A stretch of 64,000 nt of DNA from Streptomyces diastaticus subsp. diastaticus (GCF_011170125.1 NZ_BLLN01000002.1:529501-593500), one strand, 5' to 3'; shown: positions 1 to 8,548, counted from the stretch's first letter. Notes: a model not told the origin generated them from the sequence alone. Numbers and translations: made by a program.

Positions 1-562
1 GGATGTCGGGCTGCGCCGACGGCCCCGTGCCCGCGACGACCGGGGCCAGCACGGCGCGCAACTCGGCGACGCGCATCCACCACAGGAAGGGCGAGCCGAT
101 CACCAGCACCGGCGCGGGCGGCGCCTGGTCGTGTGCGGGGCGGACCGCCTCGGCGCCGAGCGCGGGGTGGCTGCGGTCCTCGAGCCAGCTGTCGCAGTCG
201 GGGGTGAGCGCTATCGCCGAGGGCGCGGGGACCTCCAGCCGGTCGGCGAGATCGCGCACCAGGCGGTGCAGGTCGGGCGCGGAACTCTCGGTGACGGGGA
301 CGGTGGGGCTGACCGCGGGCCGGGCCCGGGCCACGGCGAGGGCCACCGCCGCCGCGGCGAGGAGGACGAGGACGGCGACGGCACAGACCAGTGCGCGGGC
401 CGTGTCCCAGCCCGTCCCGGTGAGGACCCCGGTCGGGCCGCCGGCGAGCAGGACGACGGCGAGGGCCGCCGGGAGCAGGGCGAGGGCCGCGGCCCGGCCG
501 CGGGTCCGCAGCACGGCGACGGCCCCGGCGCGCGCTGCCTCCGCGTCCGTCTGCGCACTCAC
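1..562 (-). CDS. Membrane protein, N-terminal part (runs off the window)
   Basis: Reads leftward from GTG at 562-560 and is still open at position 1, so 187 codons are visible. Residues about 15-90 hold two hydrophobic Ala/Leu/Val segments, which look like membrane spans. After them comes a soluble stretch with RLVRDLADRLEVP and later VLVIGSPFLWWM, followed by AELRAVLAPVVAG. This resembles the region just before the HExxH zinc site in M48-type membrane peptidases, but no HExxH is visible at the equivalent place. A second in-frame GTG nine bases upstream is better placed behind an AAAGGGG-like ribosome site, so the true start may be 571. It lies downstream of purD on the same strand, separated by a terminator, so it is probably a separate transcription unit. 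Function not known. Confidence 0.6.
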   Translation of the reverse strand, partial: MSAQTDAEAARAGAVAVLRTRGRAAALALLPAALAVVLLAGGPTGVLTGTGWDTARALVCAVAVLVLLAAAAVALAVARARPAVSPTVPVTESSAPDLHRLVRDLADRLEVPAPSAIALTPDCDSWLEDRSHPALGAEAVRPAHDQAPPAPVLVIGSPFLWWMRVAELRAVLAPVVAGTGPSAQPDI

Positions 563-889
563 ACCTGACACGACCGGTCACACCCCTTTATCGCCCGCCC
601 GGCGCCCGCTGTCCCAGCCGGTGCCGACGCGCTTCGACGGCGTTGCTCATTCCCCCACTGTGGCACCCGGCACCGACATCGCAATGCCGGTGGGCCAAGT
701 GCCGCACACCCCGGTCCACGGGCCGCAGAGCGCTTGCGCGGCACCCTAGTTGGGGGTGGGCGGAGCGTCAGCCGGATGGCGGATCGGTCACTCGATGGAA
801 TGCCTTTGGGCAGAGCTTGCACGCGGAGCGCGCGCTTCTGCGATCCTCACGCGCCCCCCACCGGCGCCCCCGCACGCCCCGGAAACGCC

Positions 890-931
890 GCCTCCCCCGC
901 CCACGGCCCAAGGCCGGTGGACGGGGGAGGC
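890..931 (-). terminator. Terminator downstream of purD
   Basis: A GC-rich inverted repeat (arms 890-908 and 912-931, one mismatch and one unpaired base) lies about 43 bases past the purD stop. On the minus strand it is followed by a short T run (GGCGTTTCC). The rest of 563-973 holds no convincing gene. Confidence 0.7.
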
Positions 932-973
932 GAACAGCGGCGTACGCGAAGCGCGGGGCGTACGCGGGGTGCG

Positions 974-2248
974 TCAGCCGCGCTGCTCCACGGCGACGCG
1001 GGCCGCGATGTCGGAGCGGTGCTGGGAGCCGTCCAGCCGGACGCGCGCCACGGCCGTGTACGCGCGGTCGCGCGCCTCGGTCAGGTCGGCCCCGGTGGCG
1101 GTCACCGACAGGACCCGGCCGCCCGCACTGAGGACCGCGCCCCCCTCCCGGCGCGTCCCGGCGTGCAGGACGTACGCCGCGGGAGCGTCCAGTTCCGCGA
1201 CCTCCGCGAGCCCTTCGACCGGGTCGCCGGTACGCGGCGCGCCCGGGTAGTTGTGCGAGGCGACGACCACGGTGACCGCGGACTCCTCGCTCCAGCTCAG
1301 CGGCTCCAGCCCGGCGAGGGTGCCGTTCGCGGCGGCGCGCAGCACCCCGGCGAGCGGGGTGCGCAGACGGGCGAGGACCACCTGGGTCTCGGGGTCGCCG
1401 AAGCGGGCGTTGAACTCGATGACGCGGATGCCGCGCGAGGTGATCGCGAGCCCGGCGTAGAGGAGTCCGGAGAAGGGGGTGCCGCGGCGGCGCAGCTCGT
1501 CCACGGTCGGCTGGAGGACCGTCTCCAGCACCTCGTCGACCAGCTTCGGGTCGGCCCACGGCAGGGGCGAGTAGGCGCCCATGCCACCGGTGTTGGGGCC
1601 CTGGTCGCCGTCGAGTGCGCGCTTGAAGTCCTGCGCGGGCTGGAGCGGGACGACGGTGCGACCGTCGGTGACGGCGAACAGCGAGACCTCCGGACCGTCG
1701 AGGAACTCCTCGACGACGACCCGGCCGCCCCCGGCGGTGACGCAGTTCAGCGCGTGCTCGCGGGCCGCGTCCACGTCCTCGGTGACGACGACGCCCTTGC
1801 CGGCCGCGAGCCCGTCGTCCTTGACGACGTAGGGCGCGCCGAAGGCGTCGAGGGCGGCGTCGATCTCGGCCGGGGTGGCGCAGACGTAGCTGCGGGCCGT
1901 CGGCACCCCGGCGCCGGCCATGACGTCCTTGGCGAACGCCTTGGACCCCTCCAGCCGGGCCGCCTCGGCGGACGGGCCGAAGCAGTCGATCCCGGCCACC
2001 CGGACCGCGTCGGCGACGCCCGCGACGAGCGGTGCCTCCGGGCCGACCACGACCAGGTCGGCGCCGAGGCCGCCGGCGAGGCGGGCGACGGCGGCGCCGT
2101 CGAGCGCGTCGACGGCGTGCAGCTCGGCCACCTCGGCGATGCCTGCGTTGCCGGGCGCGCAGTGCAGGGCGGTGACGTCGGGGTCGAGGGACAGGGAGCG
2201 GCACAGGGCGTGTTCGCGGGCGCCGGAGCCAATGACGAGGACCTTCAC
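974..2248 (-). CDS. purD: Phosphoribosylamine-glycine ligase (GAR synthetase)
   Basis: 424 aa, the usual length for PurD. It catalyses the second step of de novo purine synthesis, joining glycine to 5-phosphoribosylamine with ATP in the cytoplasm. The N terminus MKVLVIGSGAREHAL is the family's nucleotide-like fold. PGNAGI (about 32-37) and VVGPEAPLVAG (about 67-77) are PurD signatures. The ATP-grasp part begins at GSKAFAKDVM (about 100) and contains YVVKDDGLAAGKGVVV and later NTGGMGAYSP and FNARFGDPETQ. ATG start; no riboswitch-like leader is apparent in the 60 bases to dnaX. It lies downstream of dnaX on the same strand and could be co-transcribed with it. Confidence 0.97.
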   Translation of the reverse strand: MKVLVIGSGAREHALCRSLSLDPDVTALHCAPGNAGIAEVAELHAVDALDGAAVARLAGGLGADLVVVGPEAPLVAGVADAVRVAGIDCFGPSAEAARLEGSKAFAKDVMAGAGVPTARSYVCATPAEIDAALDAFGAPYVVKDDGLAAGKGVVVTEDVDAAREHALNCVTAGGGRVVVEEFLDGPEVSLFAVTDGRTVVPLQPAQDFKRALDGDQGPNTGGMGAYSPLPWADPKLVDEVLETVLQPTVDELRRRGTPFSGLLYAGLAITSRGIRVIEFNARFGDPETQVVLARLRTPLAGVLRAAANGTLAGLEPLSWSEESAVTVVVASHNYPGAPRTGDPVEGLAEVAELDAPAAYVLHAGTRREGGAVLSAGGRVLSVTATGADLTEARDRAYTAVARVRLDGSQHRSDIAARVAVEQRG

Positions 2249-2308
2249 GGGATTCAGCCTAGCCCGGCCCCGGGGCCGCCCCTGTACGGGCTGCCGAGAA
2301 ACAGCCCG

Positions 2309-4402
2309 CTACTCGTTCGTATATTCATCCACCACCGTGGCCCCCAGCTCGCGCACGATCAGGTCGTGGCCGGAGAGTGCGGACTCGTCGAGGTCCGGGT
2401 CGTCCTCCTCCGGGATGTCGTCCTCGATGGAGGTCGGGCGTCTCGGCGCTTCGGGCGCCGGGGGCCGCTGCTCGCGCTGCGGCACCGGCGGGCGCTGCGG
2501 TTCGGGCGCCGGGACCGGAGGGACCGACGGGCCCGGCTGCGGCGGACCGGGCGCGGGTGGCGGCGCGGGCGCCGAGGGCCGGGACTGCGGCGGTGCCTGG
2601 CCCCAGCCACCGCCCCCTCCGCCGGACGGGCCGGGCGGGTTCTGGCCGCCCGAGGCGTCGATGACCGTCTCGATCTTCCAGGTGACCTGGAACTCCTCGC
2701 TGAGCGCCTGTTTCAGGACGTCCTCGCTGCCGCTGCTCGCGAAGTTGTCCCGCGCGCCGGCGTTGAGGAAGCCGAGCTGGAGCGTGGTGCCGTCGAACCC
2801 GGCCACGTGGGCGTTCTGGCTGAGCAGGATCCAGGTGAAGCGGCGGCGGTTCTTGACCGCCTCCAGGACGTTCGGCCACAGGGCGCGGGCGTCGACCGCG
2901 CCCGGCGGGGGCGCGGCGGGAGCCGCCTGCGGCTGGGCCGGCCCCTGCGGGCGGCCCTGCGGCTCGGGCTGCCGCGGACCGGGCCCGCCCGCACCGGCCG
3001 TGGGCCAGCCACCGGGCCTGCGCGCGGCGGGCGCGGGCGCGCCGGAACCGGGCGGTGCCGACCCGGGCCACGCGCCCGGACGGGCCGGTGCCGCGTCGGC
3101 GGGGGGTGCCTCGGGCGCCGGGGCGGGCGGGGCGCTCGGCTGGGGCGCGGGGGCGGGTGGTGTCTGCGGGGCCTGCGGCTGCGCGGGGGCGTACGCCTGC
3201 GGGGCGGGGGGCGCGGCAGCGAGGGGAGCGGCCACGGCCGGGGGCCCGCTGCGCTCCAGCCGCTCCAGGCGGGCGAGGGTGGAGCGCTCGTCGTCGTAGG
3301 CGGCGGGGAGCAGGACCCGCGCGCAGATCAGCTCCAGTTGGAGACGCGGCGAGGTGGCGCCGCGCATCTCGGTGAGACCCTCGTTGACCAGGTCGGCGGC
3401 GCGGCTCAGTTCGGCGGCGCCGAAGACCGAGGCCTGGGCCTGCATCCGCTCGACCACGTCGGCGGGGGCGTCGATGAGGCCCTTCTCTGCGGCGTCCGGA
3501 ACAGCGGCGAGGATCACCAGGTCGCGCAGCCGCTCCAGCAGGTCGGCGACGAAGCGGCGCGGGTCGTTCCCGCCCTCGACCACGCGGTCCACCACCTCGA
3601 AGGCGGCGGCGCCGTCCCCGGCCGCGAAGGCGTCCACCACGGAGTCGAGCAGCGACCCGTCGGTGTAGCCGAGCAGCGCGGTGGCCATGGTGTACGTCAC
3701 ACCGTCCTCGCCGGCGCCGGCGAGGAGCTGGTCCATCACCGACATCGAGTCACGCACGGACCCGGCGCCGGCCCGCACCACGAGCGGCAGCACGCCGTCC
3801 TCGACCCGGCTGTCCTCCTTGCCGCAGACCTCCGCCAGGTACTCGCGGAGCGTCCCCGGCGGCACCAGCCGGAACGGGTAGTGGTGGGTGCGCGAGCGGA
3901 TCGTCCCGATGACCTTCTCGGGCTCGGTCGTCGCGAAGATGAACTTGAGGTGCTCCGGCGGCTCCTCGACCACCTTCAGCAGGGCGTTGAACCCCGCCGA
4001 GGTCACCATGTGCGCCTCGTCGATGATGTAGATCTTGTACCGGCTGGAGGCAGGACCGAAGAACGCCTTCTCCCGCAGGTCACGCGCGTCGTCCACGCCA
4101 CCGTGCGAGGCGGCGTCGATCTCGATCACGTCGATCGAGCCTGGTCCGTTCCGCGCCAGGTCCCGGCAGGACTGGCAGGTCCCGCAGGGGTCCGGGGTGG
4201 GACCCTGCTCACAGTTCAGGCAGCGCGCGAGGATCCGGGCACTGGTGGTCTTGCCGCAGCCGCGCGGTCCGCTGAACAGGTACGCGTGATTGACCCGGTT
4301 GTTCCGCAGCGCCTGCTGCAGCGGGTCGGTGACATGTTCCTGCCCGATGACCTCGGCGAACGACTCCGGGCGATAACGGCGGTACAGCGCGAGAGACGAC
4401 AC
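2309..4402 (-). CDS. dnaX: DNA polymerase III subunits gamma and tau
   Basis: 697 aa from GTG 4402. This start gives the family N terminus SSLALYRRYRPESF; an in-frame upstream start would add ten residues with no family support. It is the clamp-loader ATPase of the replisome. Walker A GPRGCGKT is at residues 45-52, the zinc-binding cysteines are C64, C73, C76 and C79, and the DEAH Walker B follows in IYIIDEAHMV. A Pro/Ala/Gly-rich linker of about 150 residues, typical of actinobacterial tau, separates the AAA+ domains from a conserved domain that includes VLEAVKNRRRFTWILL. The C terminus is acidic. No A-rich slippery site for a programmed gamma frameshift is visible. The SRP RNA gene lies just upstream on the same strand. 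Confidence 0.95.
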   Translation of the reverse strand: MSSLALYRRYRPESFAEVIGQEHVTDPLQQALRNNRVNHAYLFSGPRGCGKTTSARILARCLNCEQGPTPDPCGTCQSCRDLARNGPGSIDVIEIDAASHGGVDDARDLREKAFFGPASSRYKIYIIDEAHMVTSAGFNALLKVVEEPPEHLKFIFATTEPEKVIGTIRSRTHHYPFRLVPPGTLREYLAEVCGKEDSRVEDGVLPLVVRAGAGSVRDSMSVMDQLLAGAGEDGVTYTMATALLGYTDGSLLDSVVDAFAAGDGAAAFEVVDRVVEGGNDPRRFVADLLERLRDLVILAAVPDAAEKGLIDAPADVVERMQAQASVFGAAELSRAADLVNEGLTEMRGATSPRLQLELICARVLLPAAYDDERSTLARLERLERSGPPAVAAPLAAAPPAPQAYAPAQPQAPQTPPAPAPQPSAPPAPAPEAPPADAAPARPGAWPGSAPPGSGAPAPAARRPGGWPTAGAGGPGPRQPEPQGRPQGPAQPQAAPAAPPPGAVDARALWPNVLEAVKNRRRFTWILLSQNAHVAGFDGTTLQLGFLNAGARDNFASSGSEDVLKQALSEEFQVTWKIETVIDASGGQNPPGPSGGGGGGWGQAPPQSRPSAPAPPPAPGPPQPGPSVPPVPAPEPQRPPVPQREQRPPAPEAPRRPTSIEDDIPEEDDPDLDESALSGHDLIVRELGATVVDEYTNE

Positions 4403-4448
4403 GCCTACGAGCGTACTGGCGACCACCCACACACCCCGAAACGCAAGC

Positions 4449-4534
4449 GCCCCCCACGCACCCGCCAGAGCCGACCTACCCTTGCTGCCTTCCGGCCCTG
4501 GGGGAGTTCAGTCAGATAGCGCCACGTGAGGGGC
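4449..4534 (-). ncRNA. ffs: Signal recognition particle RNA, small bacterial type
   Basis: On the minus strand the sequence contains the conserved SRP domain IV apical hairpin, CAGGGCCGGAAGGCAGCAAGG, where the GGAA tetraloop and the asymmetric AGCA internal loop bind Ffh. The ends pair: 4525-4534 with 4449-4458, ten pairs with one mismatch. The size, about 86 nt, fits the short SRP RNAs of actinobacteria. It lies immediately upstream of dnaX, as in other Streptomyces. Exact ends are inferred from the pairing. Confidence 0.9.
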
Positions 4535-4609
4535 TCCGCACAAGGTACCCGATCGCGCCCGCGGATACGAGTTCGCAACCACTCCTCGCGGTCATGTAAT
4601 GTTTGACGC

Positions 4610-4697
4610 GGAGGATTCGCCTAGAGGCCTAGGGCGCACGCTTGGAAAGCGTGTTGGGGGCAACCCCTCACGAGTTCGAATCTCGTATCCTCCGCCA
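4610..4697 (+). tRNA. tRNA-Ser(GGA)
   Basis: Full class II cloverleaf. The acceptor GGAGGAT pairs with ATCCTCC. The anticodon stem CACGC/GCGTG closes loop TTGGAAA with anticodon GGA at 4644-4646. There is a long variable arm (TTGGGGGCAACCCC), T loop GTTCGAATC, discriminator G and an encoded CCA at 4695-4697. Confidence 0.97.
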
Positions 4698-4717
4698 TTG
4701 CTCTCACCGGGCAATAC

Positions 4718-4755
4718 GTCGAAGGGCCCCACCGCTTGCGGTGGGGCCCTTCGAC
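4718..4755. terminator. Terminator after tRNA-Ser(GGA)
   Basis: Perfect 18-base inverted repeat (4718-4735 and 4738-4755) with a two-base centre, 20 bases past the tRNA. It is symmetric, so it may also stop transcription arriving from the right. Confidence 0.8.
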
Positions 4756-4789
4756 GTTGTCCGCCTCGGCGGGGGCCGGACGGTTCCGC

Positions 4790-5165
4790 CAGGGGCGGCC
4801 GGTTCCCGGTCCACGACTCCCTCTGCGTACTTGCCGGCGCTCCACCGGGCGGTCCTGGCCTCCGACTGGCTCACGGCGTCGGCGGTGAGGGCGCCGGGGG
4901 ACGAGGACGGAACAGGGGAGACGGCCGAGACACCGTGCGAACCGGCCCTCACCGCCGACGTGCGGGTCCGTTCCGCCCACGAACTCGCCGACGGGATCGG
5001 CGGGGCGTCCGCGGCCGAGGACGGGAAGCGCGAGGGGGACGGGCGGCGCCTCTGCGCCGGCGCACCGACCGCTGAGCCGCTCGGCACTCGCTCGCGCTCG
5101 TGGCGCGCCGACGAGTACCGCCGCGAGGTGCCCTGCCGGCCCGGTGGCCACCGGACGGCACGGCG
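4790..5165 (+). other. Coding-like stretch without a proper gene (possible remnant)
   Basis: About 120 codons in one plus frame, running through LHRAVLASDWLTASAV and ending near SWRADEYRREVPCRPGGH, have almost exclusively G/C third positions and a balanced protein-like composition. There is no ribosome site or ATG/GTG start, and the frame runs on into the antisense of the ArsR gene instead of stopping. It could be the remains of a gene next to the tRNA. The antisense frame sharing the same wobble positions is much richer in Ser/Pro/Arg and looks less like protein. Nothing here is recognisable as a known family. Confidence 0.25.
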
Positions 5166-5260
5166 AAGGGCTGGAACGCGGCGTGGATCCGAGCAGACGG
5201 GACGGGGCCCGCGGTCGGCCTTGGGGGCGAGTGGCCCGGTGGACGACGGGCCTCCCGGCT

Positions 5261-5629
5261 CTACCGTTCCCCGGCCCCCCGCCGCTGTGGCCCCACGTCG
5301 GGCTCCGACGCCCGCAGCCCCGCCAGCAGTTCCGCCTGGTCCGTCAGGACGCCGGAGAGGATGGTGCGGGCGACGCGGAGGAGTTCGGCCACGTCGGGGT
5401 TGGTCAGCGAGTAGTGGACGGCGGAGCCCTCGCGGCGGGGGGCGACGAGGTTGGCGCGGCGCAGGACGGCCAGTTGCTGGGAGAGGTGGGCCGGTTCGAT
5501 GCCGATCTCGGAGAGGAGTTCGGAGACGGCGTGTTCGCGGACGCTGAGGAGTTCCAGGACGCGGACGCGGACCGGGTGGCCGAGGGTTTTGAAGAACTCC
5601 GCCTTCAGTTGGTACAGCGGCGTGCTCAC
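5261..5629 (-). CDS. ArsR/SmtB-family winged-helix regulator
   Basis: 122 aa. The N terminus LKAEFFKTLGHPVRVRVLELL and the recognition region (AHLSQQLAVLRRANLV, about residues 47-62) followed by the wing (PRREGSAVHYSLTN) are typical of ArsR repressors. The metal-binding ELCVCDL motif and other cysteines are absent, so it probably does not sense arsenic or zinc in the classical way. It lies on the same strand, about 195 bases downstream of the PhnA-like gene and the sulP cluster. ArsR-type genes are often found with SulP transporters in actinobacteria. The AT-rich palindrome at 8521-8548 upstream of sulP is a reasonable target (inference). Confidence 0.88.
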   Translation of the reverse strand: MSTPLYQLKAEFFKTLGHPVRVRVLELLSVREHAVSELLSEIGIEPAHLSQQLAVLRRANLVAPRREGSAVHYSLTNPDVAELLRVARTILSGVLTDQAELLAGLRASEPDVGPQRRGAGER

Positions 5630-5823
5630 CGGCCGGTCCTCACTCGGGGCCAGGCCGCCGTCGTTCTCGTGCGAGTGCCGTGCATCGCATCCACCTCGGA
5701 ACTCTTCGCCGTGCCATGGGGCCCGCCCCCGGAGAGCGCCAGATTAGCAATGCGGGGAGGGGCGGGTCGGGGGCCGGGACACCGGTCGGAGCCCGGTCGG
5801 GGGCAGGGGCCCGTCAGGGGCGG

Positions 5824-6189
5824 TCAGGCTTTCTTCACCACACTCGATTTGAGCTGCATGGCGCCGAAGCCGTCGATCCGGCAGTCGATGTCGTGGCCGT
5901 CGGCGCCGTCCACCAGGCGGATGCCGCGCACCTTGGTGCCGGCCTTGATGCCGCTCGGGCTGCCCTTGACCTTCAGGGTCCTGGTCACCGTCACCGTGTC
6001 CCCGTCGGCGAGCACGTTGCCGACCGCGTCCTTGACCACCCGGCCGTCGCCGTCTTCGTCCGCGGGCGCCACCGACGAGGGGGCCCACTCGTGGCCGCAC
6101 TCGGGGCAGACCAGGAGCGCGCCCATCTCGTAGGTGTACGCGCCGGCGCAGTGCGGGCACGGCGCCAGGGGATCGGGCTCTTCGTTCAC
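5824..6189 (-). CDS. PhnA-like zinc-ribbon protein (YjdM family)
   Basis: 121 aa from GTG 6189, chosen because GAGGA sits six bases upstream and the protein then begins at the conserved zinc ribbon. CPHC near residue 10 and CPEC near 31 form the two-knuckle zinc site. The C-terminal part, with VKDAVGNVLADGDTVTVTRTLKVKGS and KAGTKVRGIRL, is the PhnA/YjdM SH3-like domain. Despite the historical name (alkylphosphonate uptake), the family has no proven role in phosphonate metabolism. It lies 65 bases downstream of the ATPase gene, in the same direction, so it is probably in the sulP operon. Confidence 0.85.
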   Translation of the reverse strand: MNEEPDPLAPCPHCAGAYTYEMGALLVCPECGHEWAPSSVAPADEDGDGRVVKDAVGNVLADGDTVTVTRTLKVKGSPSGIKAGTKVRGIRLVDGADGHDIDCRIDGFGAMQLKSSVVKKA

Positions 6190-6254
6190 GGTGTTCCTCG
6201 TTCGGTCGGTGGCCGGGTCGTGGCCGGTCGCCGGGGCGTGGGCCGGTCGCCGGG

Positions 6255-6680
6255 TCATAGGGGGAGGGTGATCCGGATGCTTTTGCCGTGGCCGTCCGGG
6301 TCGGACCGGACGACGGCGGTGCCGCCGAGAGCGGCGGTGAGTTCCGCGACGGTCTCCAGTCCACCGCCGGTTGTTCCGCCGGGCGGTACGGGGAGCGGGG
6401 GCCGGTGGGGGTGGCGGTCGTGGACGGCGAAGGCGAACGCGCCGGGGCCGGCCGCGTAGAACACGGTGACGTTCGGGGAGAGCGCGGCGGCGTGCCGGAC
6501 GCTGTTGGCGACCAGTTCGGAGAGGATCAGCAGGGCGGGGCCGACGGCCTGGTGGCGGTGGCCGATGCCCCACTCGGCGAGGACCTCTTCGGCGGTCTCC
6601 CGTGCGATCCGCACGGCGGAGCCGGTCGTGGGCAGGGTCAGGACGTGCCGCAGCGGGAGGTCCGGGCGGGCGGCGGTCAC
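6255..6680 (-). CDS. Anti-sigma-type ATP-binding protein (HATPase_c_2)
   Basis: 141 aa. The N-box LILSELVANSVRHA (about 51-64) and the later GGGLETVAEL and GKSIRITLPL are the Bergerat-fold landmarks of the small RsbW/SpoIIAB-like kinases common in Streptomyces. These proteins bind ATP and usually phosphorylate an anti-sigma-factor antagonist or hold a sigma factor. Its ATG overlaps the TGA of sulP by four bases, so the two are translationally coupled. SulP ends in a STAS domain, the same fold as anti-sigma antagonists. That makes a direct SulP-STAS/kinase partnership possible (inference). Confidence 0.87.
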   Translation of the reverse strand: MTAARPDLPLRHVLTLPTTGSAVRIARETAEEVLAEWGIGHRHQAVGPALLILSELVANSVRHAAALSPNVTVFYAAGPGAFAFAVHDRHPHRPPLPVPPGGTTGGGLETVAELTAALGGTAVVRSDPDGHGKSIRITLPL

Positions 6681-8434
6681 CGGGCAGCCTCCTCGCCCAG
6701 GGACGCGGTGGCCGGGGCGGCGGGGAGGAGACCGGCCCGGCGCAGGTGGGCGCGCGCCCCGGCGACGGCCTCCGCCGTCGTCGCGTACTCCCCCGCCAGC
6801 AGGTCCAGCGCGCCGACCGAGGCCAGGGCCGGTCGCTGGCCGGGGCGGATCCCGCCGGCCAGGACGGTGATCTCCCGCCGGTGGAGTTCCTCCACGGCGT
6901 CCTTGAGGGCCAGGGCTCCGGTGGCGTCCATCGTCGTGACCCGCGACAGCCGCAGGATCACCACGTGGACGCCGGTCACGGCGGAGAGGTCGTGGAGGAA
7001 GCGGTGGGCGCCGGCGAAGAAGACCGGCCCGTCGATGCGGTAGGCGGCGACGTGCTCGGTCAGCGGTGCGCGTTCCTCCGCGTCGTACGCGTCGAGGAGT
7101 CCGGCCGGCAGGTCGGTCCGGTCCATGCGGGCCTGGCCGGCGACGGCCCGCAGCGCCAGGGCGCCCGCGACGGCCAGGCCGATGACCACCGCGAGGACGA
7201 GGTCCAGGACGAGGGTGGCGGTGGCGGTCAGCACCAGGACGACCGCGTCCGAGCGGGTGGCCCGGACCATCGCCCGCAGCGCCCCCGCCTCGACCATGCG
7301 GATGGCGGTGGCCAGCAGCACCCCGGCGAGCGCCGCCAGCGGGATGGCGGAGACCAGCGGGGCGGCGGCGAACACGATCACCGCGAGGACGGCGGCATGG
7401 GTCAGGGCGGCCAGGCGGGAGCGGGCGCCGCTGCGGACGTTGACGGCGGTGCGGGCGATCGCCGCCGTGGCGGGCACTCCGCCGAACAGCGGGGCGGCGA
7501 GGTTGGCGACGCCCTGCCCGAAGAGCTCCCGGTCCGGGTCGTGCCGTTGGCCGGTGGTCATGCTGTCCGCGACCGTGGCCGACAGCAGCGACTCCAGCGC
7601 GGCGAGCGCGGCGACCGCCACGGCCGGTGCCAGCAGCGAGCCCAGCGCGGACAGGTCGAGGAAGGCCAGGGACGGAGCCGGGAGCCCGGCGGGCAGGTCG
7701 CCGATCGGGGTGGCGTCCAGGTCAAGGAGCTGGGTGGCCGCCGTCGCGGCGGCGACCCCCACGATGGAGAACGGGACGGCCGGCCGCCACCGCGCTCCGA
7801 GCAGCATCACGGCGGCCACGGCGAGGGCCAGGGCGGCCGCCGTCCAGTCCGGGGCGGCCACGAACTGCCGGGCCGCCCCCCAGGCCGCCACCAGGACCGT
7901 GTCACCCTCGGGCGCGTCGGCTCCGAGGGCGTTCGGGACCTGTTGCAGGCCGATGACGCAGGCGATGCCCAGGGTGAAGCCCTCGACCACCGGCGCCGGG
8001 ACGTACCGCATATACCGGCCGGCCCGCAGCAGGGCCAGCGCGAGCAGCAGGAGGCCGGCCAGCAGGCCGACGGTCAGTACGCCGCCCGGTCCGTACTGGG
8101 CGACGATCGGCACCAGCACCACCGTCATCGCGCCGGTCGGTCCGCTCACCTGGAGGTTGGAGCCGCCGAAGAGCGCGGCGAGCGCGCCCGCGACCACGGC
8201 GGTGGCCAGGCCGGCTTCGGCGCCCAGGCCGGAGGAGACCCCGAAGCCGAGCGCGAGGGGCAGCGCCACGATCGCCACGGTGAGGCCGGCCAGCAGGTCG
8301 CGGCGCGGGGCGCGGGTCATGGCGGTGAAGTCGGCGCGGGCGGGCAGCAGGGAGCGCAGGCGGCCCCATGCCCGGCCGGGCAGTGCGCTCACCGCGACGG
8401 GACCCCGGCGTGCCGCAGCTTCAGAACCCGTCAC
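6677..8434 (-). CDS. SulP-family anion transporter with STAS domain
   Basis: 585 aa. After a cytoplasmic N terminus, the membrane domain starts at RDLLAGLTVAIVALPLALGFG, the SulP signature with the characteristic Ala/Pro/Leu helix. GGSNLQVSGPTGAM (about 112-125) is the conserved transport motif. About a dozen hydrophobic segments follow to residue 430. The C-terminal 120 residues (VAAYRIDGPVFFAGAHRF, then VVILRLSRVTTMDATGALAL) are a STAS domain with the usual D-A-T/S-G loop. It would move sulfate, bicarbonate or a related anion across the cell membrane. It overlaps the downstream kinase gene by four bases. A strong palindrome lies 87 bases before its start. Confidence 0.93.
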   Translation of the reverse strand: MTGSEAAARRGPVAVSALPGRAWGRLRSLLPARADFTAMTRAPRRDLLAGLTVAIVALPLALGFGVSSGLGAEAGLATAVVAGALAALFGGSNLQVSGPTGAMTVVLVPIVAQYGPGGVLTVGLLAGLLLLALALLRAGRYMRYVPAPVVEGFTLGIACVIGLQQVPNALGADAPEGDTVLVAAWGAARQFVAAPDWTAAALALAVAAVMLLGARWRPAVPFSIVGVAAATAATQLLDLDATPIGDLPAGLPAPSLAFLDLSALGSLLAPAVAVAALAALESLLSATVADSMTTGQRHDPDRELFGQGVANLAAPLFGGVPATAAIARTAVNVRSGARSRLAALTHAAVLAVIVFAAAPLVSAIPLAALAGVLLATAIRMVEAGALRAMVRATRSDAVVLVLTATATLVLDLVLAVVIGLAVAGALALRAVAGQARMDRTDLPAGLLDAYDAEERAPLTEHVAAYRIDGPVFFAGAHRFLHDLSAVTGVHVVILRLSRVTTMDATGALALKDAVEELHRREITVLAGGIRPGQRPALASVGALDLLAGEYATTAEAVAGARAHLRRAGLLPAAPATASLGEEAAR

Positions 8435-8520
8435 GAAGACCCTTTCTCACCTGGCAGCCCGGCGCCCGGCTCGGCGCCGAATCCGCGCGGCTGCCTGCCG
8501 GCACAGCACCTCCAGCATGT

Positions 8521-8548
8521 AACGAATTGCTTAATTTCGCAATTCGTT
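8521..8548. promoter_or_regulatory. AT-rich palindromic operator upstream of sulP
   Basis: AACGAATTGC (8521-8530) and GCAATTCGTT (8539-8548) form a perfect ten-base inverted repeat around TTAATTTC. It stands out as AT-rich in a very GC-rich region and resembles the AT-rich imperfect palindromes bound by ArsR/SmtB regulators. It probably overlaps the sulP promoter. The ArsR-like protein at 5261-5629 is the nearest candidate ligand (inference). Confidence 0.6.

Noticed and set aside
2309..4402. Programmed frameshift in dnaX to make gamma
   Set aside because: No run of A or a slippery heptamer is visible in the expected region; the GC-rich linker lacks it.
734..4519. A 1261-codon open frame on the plus strand
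   Set aside because: It is antisense to purD and dnaX, has Arg/Gly/Asp-heavy shadow composition and no ribosome site; long antisense frames are expected at this GC content.
4610..5260. tRNA-Ser(GGA) as an attachment site with an integrated element
   Set aside because: No integrase, no excisionase and no second copy of the tRNA 3' end was seen; only a weak coding-like remnant follows.
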